This document shows positions 16,259 to 25,200 of a stretch of DNA of 64,000 bases, in pieces. The DNA comes from Amycolatopsis jejuensis (lineage in GTDB: Bacteria > Actinomycetota > Actinomycetes > Mycobacteriales > Pseudonocardiaceae), in assembly GCF_000717335.1 (NCBI RefSeq), contig NZ_JNYZ01000007.1, positions 266,583-330,582 of the forward strand. Direction: 5' to 3'. The number at the start of each line of letters is the position of its first letter. The first letter of the stretch is position 1. The position numbers and the translations under genes were made by a program. The notes under the pieces were generated by a model, which saw only the letters and a program-made list of their open reading frames with translations, was not told the DNA's origin and did no database searches.

Positions 16259-17412
16259 GGTGTCCTCCCGCAAGCCTCGTAGACCCCGACCGTCGCGGCG
16301 GCGATCGCGGCCCAGCCGAACTCTCCCACTGCCCGGTCCCGTCCGGCCAGACCCAGCCGGGTGGCGCGGGCCCGATCGGCGGCCAGGTCGTTGATCCCGC
16401 GCGCGAGCCCGGCTTCGAACGCGCCGGGCTCGGTTTCGTCGTAGTGCACCAGCACCCCCGTTTCGCCGTCGGCCACCACCTCCGGGATGCCGCCGACGTC
16501 GCTGGCCACCACCGCGGTCCCGCACGCCATCGCCTCGAGGTTCACGATCCCGAGCGGTTCGTAGACCGACGGGCACACGAACACCAGCGCATGCGTCAGC
16601 AGCTGCACGACCTCCGGCCGCGGCAGCATCTCTGGGATCCAGTGGACGCCGGACCGCTTCTCCTGCAGCTGCGCGACCAGCCCGCGGAACTCCGCGTCCA
16701 GCTCCGGTGTGTCGGCGCCGCCGGCACAGAGCACGAGCTGCACGTCCTCGTCGAGCGCGGCCCCGGCCCGCACGAGATGCGGCACGCCTTTCTGCCGCGT
16801 GATCCGCCCGACGAACAGCGCATACGGCCGGTCCGGGTCGATGCCGTGCTTCGCGAGGACGTCCGTGCCCGGGTCGGGACGGTAGAGCTCGGTGTCGATG
16901 CCGTTGCGCACCACGTGCACGCGCGCCGGGTCGACCTCCGGGTACGCGGCGAGGACGTCGCGGCGCATTCCGGAGCTGACCGCGATGATCGCGTCGGCGG
17001 CCAGGTACGCGTCACGCTCGATCCAGGACGAGACACGGTAGCCGCCGCCGAGCTGTTCGGCCTTCCACGGCCGCAGCGGTTCGAGCGAATGCGCGGTGAT
17101 CACGTGCGGGATGCCGTGCGCGAGTTTCGCGAGGTGCCCGCCGAGGTTGGCGTACCACGTGTGGCTGTGCGCGAGGTCGTGCCCGGCGAGGGCGTCGGCC
17201 ATCGAGACCGCGATGTCCATGGTGGCGAACGCAGGCTGGGCGTACCCGTGTGCGTCGCGGTGCCCGTGCGCGCCGTCCGGACGGTCGGGGCCCCAGCAGT
17301 GCACGTCGAGGTCGACCAGCGACCGCAGCTCCCGCGCGAGGAATTCGACGTGCACCCCCGCTCCCCCGTAGACGTCCGGCGGGTACTCCCGGGTGAGCAG
17401 GCCGACCTTCAT
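16255..17412 (-). CDS. glgM: GlgM-type GT4 glycosyltransferase (alpha-maltose-1-phosphate synthase)
   Basis: The 385-residue GT-B enzyme starts [20 protein letters not shown] and has the glycogen-synthase-like [18 protein letters not shown] lysine/glycine motif, [36 protein letters not shown] and the E-x7-E region [20 protein letters not shown]. This is the actinobacterial group usually named glycogen synthase GlgA but shown in mycobacteria to form maltose-1-phosphate from ADP-glucose and glucose-1-phosphate (GlgM). Co-transcription with glgC by a 4-base overlap supports this. Its upstream neighbour, 49 bp away, is a methyltransferase. Confidence 0.85.
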   Translation of the reverse strand: MKVGLLTREYPPDVYGGAGVHVEFLARELRSLVDLDVHCWGPDRPDGAHGHRDAHGYAQPAFATMDIAVSMADALAGHDLAHSHTWYANLGGHLAKLAHGIPHVITAHSLEPLRPWKAEQLGGGYRVSSWIERDAYLAADAIIAVSSGMRRDVLAAYPEVDPARVHVVRNGIDTELYRPDPGTDVLAKHGIDPDRPYALFVGRITRQKGVPHLVRAGAALDEDVQLVLCAGGADTPELDAEFRGLVAQLQEKRSGVHWIPEMLPRPEVVQLLTHALVFVCPSVYEPLGIVNLEAMACGTAVVASDVGGIPEVVADGETGVLVHYDETEPGAFEAGLARGINDLAADRARATRLGLAGRDRAVGEFGWAAIAAATVGVYEACGRTP

Positions 17413-17461
17413 GCCTCGACCCTAGACGTCCCGGCCGTCCGGACGCAGTACGGAAAGCGGG

Positions 17462-18211
17462 CTAAAACCGATCGCCGACCACGACTGTCGCACCCAGGTC
17501 GTCGTCGTGCTCGATCGACGCGGCCAGACCGGCCCGGCGGACCTCGGCTGCGGCGGCCGGAGCCTGCCGTCCACCCGCCTCGAACAGGACGTGTCCCCCG
17601 GGCGCGAGCCAGGCCGGTGCCTCGGCGACGACGCGGCGCAGCACGTCCAGACCATCGGACCCGCCGTCGAGTGCCACGCGGGGTTCGTGGTCGCGTGCCT
17701 CGGGCGGCATGAGGGCGACTTCGCCGGTGGGCACATACGGGACATTCGCGATCAGCACGTCGACGTGGCCGCGCAGCCGCGGCGGGAGCGGAGCGTAGAG
17801 ATCGCCTTCGTACACCGCACCGGGCACGTTCTGCCGTGCGCAGCGCACCGCAGCGGGCTCGATATCGGTTGCGTGCAGCTCGATCCCGGGTACCTCCGCG
17901 GCGACGGTGGCACCGAGCGCGCCCGAGCCGCAACACAGGTCGAGCACCACGGATTCACCGTGGGCGAACCCGGCGGCGAGCCGCACGAGCAGCTCGGTGC
18001 GATGCCGCGGAACGAACACCCCGGGCGCGACGACGTACCGCCGCCCGGCGAACTCCGCCCAGCCGAGCACGTACTCCAGCGGCTCCCCCGCGACCCGCCG
18101 CGCGACCATGGCGCGGAGCTCGTCCCCGGACGCTGCGGCGGTGAGCAGCCGCGCCTCGTCCTCGGCGAACACGCATCCGGCCGCGCGCAACTCCTCGACG
18201 ACATCGCCCAC
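17462..18211 (-). CDS. PrmC/HemK-like N5-glutamine methyltransferase paralogue
   Basis: The 249-residue protein has a short helical N-terminal domain (residues about 1-45, including ARRVAGEPLEYVLGWAEFAG), then a SAM-binding Rossmann domain with motif I VLDLCCGSGALGATVA and HATDIEPAAV. The catalytic loop reads ANVPYVPT in place of the NPPY of PrmC that holds the glutamine amide. The C-terminal half has DGLDVLRRVVAEAPAWLAPG as in PrmC. It is a widespread actinobacterial paralogue group often annotated as putative protein N5-glutamine methyltransferase; the changed loop leaves the target open. It starts with GTG at 18211. Confidence 0.75.
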   Translation of the reverse strand: MGDVVEELRAAGCVFAEDEARLLTAAASGDELRAMVARRVAGEPLEYVLGWAEFAGRRYVVAPGVFVPRHRTELLVRLAAGFAHGESVVLDLCCGSGALGATVAAEVPGIELHATDIEPAAVRCARQNVPGAVYEGDLYAPLPPRLRGHVDVLIANVPYVPTGEVALMPPEARDHEPRVALDGGSDGLDVLRRVVAEAPAWLAPGGHVLFEAGGRQAPAAAAEVRRAGLAASIEHDDDLGATVVVGDRF

Positions 18212-18230
18212 CCAGGCACCTTAGCCCTGG

Positions 18231-19349
18231 TCAGAGCAGTTCGGTTTTCGTGGGCCGGCCGAGCAGCAGGCGGCCGGTCAGCCCGTACATCGCGGTGCCG
18301 ACCTGGTGGTGCGCAGTCACGGTGTGCGCGTCGCGGAACCGGCGCTGCAGCGGTGAATCGTCGAAGATCGCGGTGCCACCGCCGAGGTCGTACATCGATC
18401 GCGCGACATTCGCCGATACCTGCGCCGCATACGTACTCGCCAGCCGCAGATCGACCTTGACCCGCTGGGGAATCTCGGCCGATTCCTGCGCCGCCTGCCA
18501 CGCGTCGTCGATCGCCCGGTAGTAGAACTCCCGCGCCGCCCGCAGCGACGCCTCGGCTTCGGCAACCGCGGAATGCGTCGCCGAGCGCTCCGCGAGCAAC
18601 CGGCTCGACCCCGACGGCTGCTTGGTACCGGCCAGCTCGATCAGTTCGGTGATCGCCCCGCGCGCATTGCCGAGCGCTGCCGCCGCGATCGACGCCGCGA
18701 AGAACCCGAAGACCGGGAACCGATGTAGTGGCCCGGCATCCGCGGGCGGACCGTCCAGCAGGGAGAACACCCGGCGCTGCGGGACGAAGACGTCGTCCGC
18801 CGTGGTGTCGTGGCTGCCGGTCCCGCAAAGGCCCGACGTCCGCCAGTTGCCCAGGATCTCCAGTTCGGCCGTCCGCACCGCGACGACCACCGGTTTGCCG
18901 CCGAGAAACCCGCCGAGGAAGATCCAGTCGGCGTTCGAAACCCCGCTGCAGAACGGCCAGCGGCCGGTGACCGTGACCCCGCCGCCGGCCTCGGTCATCG
19001 TGCCGCGCTGCGCCCAGACCCCCACGGCGACGGCGTCCGGATCGCCGTACACCTCCGCCCCGCCCTCGGGCGATACGTAGGCACTGTTCAAGCTGCTGGT
19101 CGCCGCGATCGACACGCACCATCCGGCGGACGCGTCCGCCTCGGCGACCCGCTCGGCCGCCCGCAATGCGGCCGCGGGCGGAGGTTCCGTGCCGCCGAGC
19201 CGCCGCGGCAACCCGGTCCGCAGCAGCCCGGACGCCCGCGCCGCCGCCTCGACCGCAGGTGCCAGCGCCCGCAGGCGTTCCGTCTCCGCCGCGTGCGCAC
19301 CCGCAACGGCCGCCAGCGTCTCCGCTGCTTCGAGAAGCTCGTCCACCAT
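18231..19349 (-). CDS. Acyl-CoA-dehydrogenase-like flavin monooxygenase (HsaA/HpaH group)
   Basis: The 372-residue protein has the acyl-CoA dehydrogenase fold: an N-terminal helical domain (GLPRRLGGTEPP, then ADASAGWCVSIAATSS), a middle beta domain (GVTVTGRWPFCSGVSNADWI) and a C-terminal helical bundle (VARSMYDLGGGTAIFDDSPL and RDAHTVTAHHQV). The last motif and the GRWPFCSG wording fit the group D flavin-dependent hydroxylases such as HsaA or pigment/antibiotic hydroxylases rather than true dehydrogenases, and the general-base Glu of dehydrogenases is not apparent. No flavin reductase is adjacent. It starts with ATG at 19349. Confidence 0.75.
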   Translation of the reverse strand: MVDELLEAAETLAAVAGAHAAETERLRALAPAVEAAARASGLLRTGLPRRLGGTEPPPAAALRAAERVAEADASAGWCVSIAATSSLNSAYVSPEGGAEVYGDPDAVAVGVWAQRGTMTEAGGGVTVTGRWPFCSGVSNADWIFLGGFLGGKPVVVAVRTAELEILGNWRTSGLCGTGSHDTTADDVFVPQRRVFSLLDGPPADAGPLHRFPVFGFFAASIAAAALGNARGAITELIELAGTKQPSGSSRLLAERSATHSAVAEAEASLRAAREFYYRAIDDAWQAAQESAEIPQRVKVDLRLASTYAAQVSANVARSMYDLGGGTAIFDDSPLQRRFRDAHTVTAHHQVGTAMYGLTGRLLLGRPTKTELL

Positions 19350-19455
19350 GACTCCGTCCGGCCGGGATGACTGCCACGGCGACGATCACCAAGCGGGCGT
19401 CCGGGGTCAACCTCCGCGCCGGGGCCGATGCCCGTCCGCCCCCGGATCGGGCCGC

Positions 19456-19941
19456 TCAGGGCACGACCACCACCGGCCAGGTCGCGGCCCGCACGAGGCG
19501 GTTGCCGACCGACCCGACGAGCCGGTGCCCGCCCTGCTCGGACGCGCCGACCACGACCAGGTCCGCGTTCTCGTCGAGCGCGGCCTGGCGCAGCTCGGGA
19601 AACGTTTCGCCACGGCGTACCGCGAAAGTGACCGGCACCTGCAGGTCGGCTGCGCGGTCCCGCAGTTCGGCCCGCAGCTGTTCGATTTCTTCCTCGAAAG
19701 TCTGCTGCTGCACGTCGACCACCGCAGCCGCGGCGAGGCCGGTCCACACCGTCGGCGCGGCCACGTACACCACCACCAGCCGGGCACGCTGCCGCCGGGC
19801 GAGACCTCCGGCGTACGCCGTCGCGCGCAAACCGGTCGGCGAAGTGTCCGCGCCGACCAGGATCACGCGCGGTCCGTCGGTGCCCCGTTCGTACGGACCC
19901 GGGTCCCAGCGCGGCCCGTACTCCTCGACCAGTTGCTCCAC
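19456..19941 (-). CDS. Universal stress protein (UspA family)
   Basis: The 161-residue protein is a single Usp domain: beta-1 RVILVGADTSPTG, then GLARRQRARLVVVYVAA, GETFPELRQAALDENADLVVVGA and the nucleotide-binding tail SVGNRLVRAATWPVVVVP (the G-x-hydrophobic, S-V-x-x-x-L-V-R pattern that binds ATP). The GTG at 19941 follows GGGCGG. It is divergent from the acyl-CoA ligase fusion, with 195 bp between them. A role in stress or dormancy physiology is the family expectation only. Confidence 0.85.
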   Translation of the reverse strand: MEQLVEEYGPRWDPGPYERGTDGPRVILVGADTSPTGLRATAYAGGLARRQRARLVVVYVAAPTVWTGLAAAAVVDVQQQTFEEEIEQLRAELRDRAADLQVPVTFAVRRGETFPELRQAALDENADLVVVGASEQGGHRLVGSVGNRLVRAATWPVVVVP

Positions 19942-20136
19942 CCGCCCATTATGTCCGCGCTGCCGGACCTCGCCCGTCCGCCTCCGCACCGGGCCGGGAG
20001 AAAATTCCCACCATGTTGGATTTTGCGCCGTTCGGAGTATCCCGGACCCTCGGCAACTGGTAGCGTGCCCGCCACCTGACACGCGTCCGGAAAGGACCGG
20101 GGAGCCCACACGCGTGCTGCGGCGAGGCGGATCGCG

Positions 20137-22209
20137 ATGCGAGACGATGTGGTCGAGGCGAGTGCGGTCATCGGGCATCGGCCCGAGCAGGTGTGGCAGA
20201 TCGTCGGCACGCCGGAGCTGTACTCCCGGTTCGTGCCCGCCGTCAGCTGGTGCGAGATCACGCGGGCGGCCGAGCGCGGCCGCGGCCCGCACTGCCTGGT
20301 CCGGCTCGCGCCTGACCGGGAAACGCTGGCCGAGGGCATCGTCCACACCGCGGTGTGGCGCCCTGGCGAGCACGTGGTCTGGTGCGGGCTGCCGGACGAG
20401 CGCACCTGGGTGTCGGTCGAGCTGCGCCCGGAAGGCCGCGGCAGCACGGAAATCGTGCTGCGGATGATGCTTCCGTCGCTGCCGCCCGGGCATTCCGCAC
20501 TGCTCTCGCGCAGCACGGTGCGCGGCCTGCTCCGGCAGCTCGCCAAGCGGATCGACCAGCAACTGTCGGCGCTCCCGGGTGACCCGCCGGAACACGAGCG
20601 CGCAACCGCCCTGCGCACGGCCAACACGCTGGTCCGCGCGGGGGTGCTCGCCGCCGGACGGCCGGACAAAGTGGTGCGGCAGCTCAGTTCTTTCGCTCAA
20701 TGGGGTGCGACGCTGGCCGGCGGCTACCTCGCCGCGGCCGCACGCGGAGCCGACGACGTCGCCGTGCACGACGAGCGCAACAGCCGCACCTTCGGCGAGA
20801 TCGACGAGCGCAGCAACCAACTGGCGAACGCGCTGGCTGCGCTCGGCGTACGGCCCGGCGCGCGGGTCGCGCTGATGTGCCGTAACCACGCGGCGATGGT
20901 CGAAGCGTTCGTGGGCTGCAGCAAGCTCGGCGCCGACGTCGTCCTGCTCAACACCGGCCTCTCCCCCGCCGCCGTCGAGGAGGTGCTCACCGAGCACGCG
21001 CCTGCCGCGGTACTGGCCGACGACGAGTTCGCCCCGATCATCGCTTCCGTGCCAGGGGATTTCCCGCGCGTGAGCATGTGGGACGACGCCGAGCAGGGGT
21101 ACCGGACGATCGACGAGCTGATCCACGACGCGCCGGGCACGCGGCCGAAACCGGCCGAGCGCGAGGGCCGGATCGTCGTGCTCACCTCCGGCACCACCGG
21201 CGCCCCGAAAGGCGCGCGCCGTCCGACCCCGAAGGGCGTGAGCACGTCCGCGACCATCCTGTCCCGGATTCCGTTGCGGGCACGGGACAAAATCGCCGTG
21301 GCCGCACCGCTGTTCCACAGCTGGGGCCTGGCCGCGATGCAGCTCGGCATGGCGTTGCGGGCGGAACTGTCGCTGATCCGCCGTTTCGACGCCGAGCAGA
21401 CGCTGCGGATGATCGCCGAGCACCGCTGTGACGCGTTGTTCGCGGTACCCATCATGCTGCAGCGGATCCTCGACCTGCCCGAGCGCGTGCGCAGCAGGTA
21501 CGACCTGTCGTCGCTGCGGATCGTGGCCAGCAGCGGGTCGGCGATGCCGGGTGCGTTCGTGACGTCGTTCATGGACGTGTTCGGCGACGTCCTCTACAAC
21601 TTCTACGGCTCCACCGAGGTTTCCTGGGCGAGCATCGCCGACCCGGTGGACCTGCGGGCGGCGCCGACCACCGCGGGCCGCTGCCCGCCCGGCACCCGGA
21701 TCGCGATCCTCGACGACGACCGCCGCCCGGTCCCGCCCGGCGACGAGGGCCAGATCTTCGTGGGCAACGACATGCTGTTCGACGGCTACACCAACGGGTC
21801 CAGCGTGCCGCGTGCACACGACCTGATGGCGACCGGCGACGTCGGGTACCAGGACGCGTCGGGACGGCTGTTCGTCACCGGGCGGGCGGACGAGATGATC
21901 GTGTCCGGCGGCGAAAACGTGTTCCCGCGTCCGGTGGAGGAGGCGCTGGCCGCACTGCCCGGGGTTTCGGACGCCGCGGTGGTCGGCGTCCCGGACGACG
22001 AGTTCGGCCAGCGGCTCGCGGCGTACGTCGTGCTCCGCCGCGGAGCCCGCATGCACGCCGACGACGTGCGGCACTACATCCACCAGCGCCTCGCGCGCTT
22101 CGCCGTGCCACGCGACGTGTACTTCGTCCCGGAACTCCCCCGCAATGCCACCGGAAAGATCGTGAAACGCCTGCTGAACGACGATTTGTGGCCGCTGCCG
22201 CAGTCCTGA
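20137..22209 (+). CDS. SRPBCC-domain / acyl-CoA synthetase fusion protein
   Basis: The 690-residue protein has two parts. Residues about 1-150 are an SRPBCC (polyketide cyclase/dehydrase-like) ligand-binding domain: EASAVIGHRPEQVWQIVGTP, YSRFVPAVSWCEITRA and TEIVLRMMLPS. Residues about 185-690 are an AMP-forming acyl-CoA ligase, with the P-loop-like LTSGTTGAPKGARR (Ser351), LYNFYGSTEVSWA, MATGDVGYQDASGRLFVTGR and the catalytic lysine in ELPRNATGKIVKRLL. SRPBCC proteins bind hydrophobic ligands, so the N-terminal domain might present or test a lipid-like acyl substrate. Such a covalent fusion is unusual. It starts with ATG at 20137. The ligase part resembles FadD2/FadD12-type enzymes. Confidence 0.85.
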   Translation: MRDDVVEASAVIGHRPEQVWQIVGTPELYSRFVPAVSWCEITRAAERGRGPHCLVRLAPDRETLAEGIVHTAVWRPGEHVVWCGLPDERTWVSVELRPEGRGSTEIVLRMMLPSLPPGHSALLSRSTVRGLLRQLAKRIDQQLSALPGDPPEHERATALRTANTLVRAGVLAAGRPDKVVRQLSSFAQWGATLAGGYLAAAARGADDVAVHDERNSRTFGEIDERSNQLANALAALGVRPGARVALMCRNHAAMVEAFVGCSKLGADVVLLNTGLSPAAVEEVLTEHAPAAVLADDEFAPIIASVPGDFPRVSMWDDAEQGYRTIDELIHDAPGTRPKPAEREGRIVVLTSGTTGAPKGARRPTPKGVSTSATILSRIPLRARDKIAVAAPLFHSWGLAAMQLGMALRAELSLIRRFDAEQTLRMIAEHRCDALFAVPIMLQRILDLPERVRSRYDLSSLRIVASSGSAMPGAFVTSFMDVFGDVLYNFYGSTEVSWASIADPVDLRAAPTTAGRCPPGTRIAILDDDRRPVPPGDEGQIFVGNDMLFDGYTNGSSVPRAHDLMATGDVGYQDASGRLFVTGRADEMIVSGGENVFPRPVEEALAALPGVSDAAVVGVPDDEFGQRLAAYVVLRRGARMHADDVRHYIHQRLARFAVPRDVYFVPELPRNATGKIVKRLLNDDLWPLPQS

Positions 22210-22221
22210 TCCAGTCCTGAG

Positions 22222-25200
22222 CTACAGCCTCGCCAGCTGCCCCTGCGGCCCCGGGCTGACCGCCGCGGCGGTAACGCTGAACCGGCCGGGGCCGAAGGTC
22301 TCCTCGCCGGTCGGACCGGACGAGATCTGCCGGATGCTCGCGCTGAGGTCGGCCTCGACGCCGCCGGGGAGCTTCAGCCGGATCAGGAACGGCAGCACCA
22401 GCCCGAGGACCACGAGCCCGACGAGGACCGGCGTGAGCGTCGTCAGCATCACGCCGCTTACCTTGTCGGACAAGAAGAACGCGGTCCACAACGCCGCCAG
22501 CGCGGCGATCCCCACGACCACCACCACGACACTGCCCGCGGTGCTGCTGCGGGTGATCCGCAGGCTCTCCTCCATGATCTGCAGGCTGCGCTGCGCTTCG
22601 ACGTTGCCCGGGTCGATCTTCACGCACCGGCGCAGGTCGCGGATCGCCTTACGACGTTGCGCAGGCTTCGCGGGGAAGTCACCGGCGGACTCGGCCAGCT
22701 TGTACCGCGCGACTGCTGCCACGAAGTACGGCTCGGCTTCGTTCGAGGCAAGGGAAATCGCCTCCTGCGCGTGCGCGAGCGCGTCCGCGTGGAACTGCCT
22801 GCCCTGCGTGGCGTCGCCGCGCTCGATCAGCAATTTGGCCACTGCCACCAGCAATTGCCAGCGCGGCAGGTCACAGTCGTTGCGGCGCAACGCTTGCTGT
22901 AACACGTCTTCGCCCTCGACGAAATCCCCCGCCGACCGCGTGAGCGCCACCGCGAGCCCGAGGCTGGCGCTCCCGTTGGCCGGGTCGATCTGCCGGGCCT
23001 GCCGGAAATGCCGGACGGCACCGGCCCCGGGTTCGCTCGCCGGATCGTCGATCGCGCGCTGCAGATGGAGATACCCGAGCTCGACGTGCGCCTGCGCGTC
23101 GTACCAGTCGCGGGCCAGCGCCGCGGTGAGGTGCTCCTCCGCTTCCTCGAACCGGCCGAGCTGGGAGTACAGCGCGCCGAGGTCGACGTAGCTCGCGTGA
23201 TGCCGGTCCAGTTCGACCGCGCGGCGGAAATGCTGTTCCGCTTGGGCGAACTGCCTGCGCTGGTAGCCGAGGACGCCGAGGCAGGTGTGCGCCGCATGGT
23301 GCCGGGGTTGCTGTTCCAGCACGGAAAAACACAGCTGCTCGGCCTCGTCCCGGCCCCGCGGCGTCGCCTGCCGGACGAGGCACCAGGCCAGGCCGAACCG
23401 GTGGTCGACGCTGTCCGGTTCCTTCTCGCACGCCGTGCGGAACCGCTCCTCGGCCGCCGGGTAATCGCCTGCGGCGAACCGGACCCAGCCCGCCTGCGCG
23501 GCGGTTTCGGCTTCCTCTCCGGGATTCCGGTTGCCGTCTTCGAGGCGGACGAGCTCCTGATCGGCTTCGTCGAGCCGTCGGCTGTCGTGGTGGATCCAGA
23601 CGAGTTCCCGGCGCAGCGCCCGGTTCCACGGCATCCGGCCGAGCGCTGCGACGACCCCGCGCTCGGCCTCGTCGAACCGCCGCAGCGACCGCAGCGCCGC
23701 CGATCGCCCGTTGATCGCGCTGACGTCCGCCGGATCGATCCGGAGCGCTTTCTCGAACCAGGTCAGGCTTTCCTCGTACTGCAGCTGCTCGTCGTGGAGC
23801 AGGCCGAGTTCGACGAGCAGGTCCGGCTCGTCCGGCCGCCGCCGGATCGCCTCTTTCGCCGCGGCCTCGGCCTCGTCGTACCGGTCGAGCTCGCCCAGCG
23901 CGGTCACCTGGCCCACCAGCGCGGATTCGTGCAGCGGGTCGGCTTCGAGGACTTGGCGGAGGGTCGCCAGCGCGTCCTCGAAACGGTCCTCGTCGCCTTC
24001 GAGCCAAGCCCGCTCCACCAGCAGGTCCGGGGCGTCCGGGTGCAGCGCGAGCGCTTCCTTCAGTGCGGCGCGGGCCTCATCGAACCGGCGCAGCCGCCGC
24101 AGCATGGTGACCCGCCATTCCAGCGCACCGGCATGCCGCGGCTCCACCTCCAGCACGCGCTCGTACCACTGCAGCCCGGCCTCCGGCCCGACCCAGACGC
24201 TGTGCAGCGACGCCATGTTCATGAACGCGAGCACGTTGTCCGGCTGCCGGTCGAGGATCGCCTGGTTGGCGGCCTTGGCCTCGTCGAACCGGCGCAGCCG
24301 GAAGAACGTGACCGACTGGGAGCGCAACGCCCATTCGTACGCCGGATCGAGCGCGAGCGCCCGGGCGAAGCTGTCCAGCGCGTCGTCGAGGCGCTGCCGG
24401 TCGAAGCGCAGCCAGCCCTGCTGCACGAGAAGGCCCGGGTCGTCCGGACGCCGTCCGATGGCTTCGGCTGCCGCCGCTTCCGCCTCGTCGAACCGTCGCA
24501 GCCGACGCAGGATCGCGACCCGCTCCCCCAGCGCGCTGGCGTATCCCGGGTCGACGTCCAGCGCCCGCGCGCACCAGCGAAGAGCCGACTCGAGCCGGTT
24601 GCGGTCGCCTTCCAGCCAGGACCAGTGCACCAGCAGGTCGACGTCGTCGGGGCAGTGCCGGAGTCCTTCTTCGAAGACCTCCTCGGCCTCGGCGAACCGG
24701 CGCAGGGAGGCCAGCATCGCCACGCGCGACCGCCACGCCCAGGCGTGCTCCGGGTCGACGTCCGCGGCCTTCCGGAACGTCTCCAGTGCCTGCTCGTACT
24801 CGTATCGTGCGTCGTGGATCCAGCCCAGCTGCACCAGCAGATCCGGGTCTTCGGGATCGCTTTGGGCCACTGCTTCGGCGTCGGCGTAGCGGCGCAGCAG
24901 GCGCAGGGCCAACGCCTTCGACCGCAGCGCGATCCGGTGCTCCGGGTCGAGGTCCAGCGCCCGGTCGTACCAGGTCAGCGCCGCTTCATAGCGGTCCTGA
25001 TCCGCCTCGATCCAGCCCATGACGACCCAGCAGCTCGCGTTGTCCGGGCTCCGCTCCGCGACCTCCCGCGCCGCCTTCTCGGCCGTCTCGAACCGCCGCA
25101 GCACGCGAAGCACGAACAGGCGGCCCAGCTGCGCGTCGGTGTCTTCGGGATCAACGCCCAGCGCGCGCTCGTACCAGCTCAGCGCCTCCTCGAACCGGGA

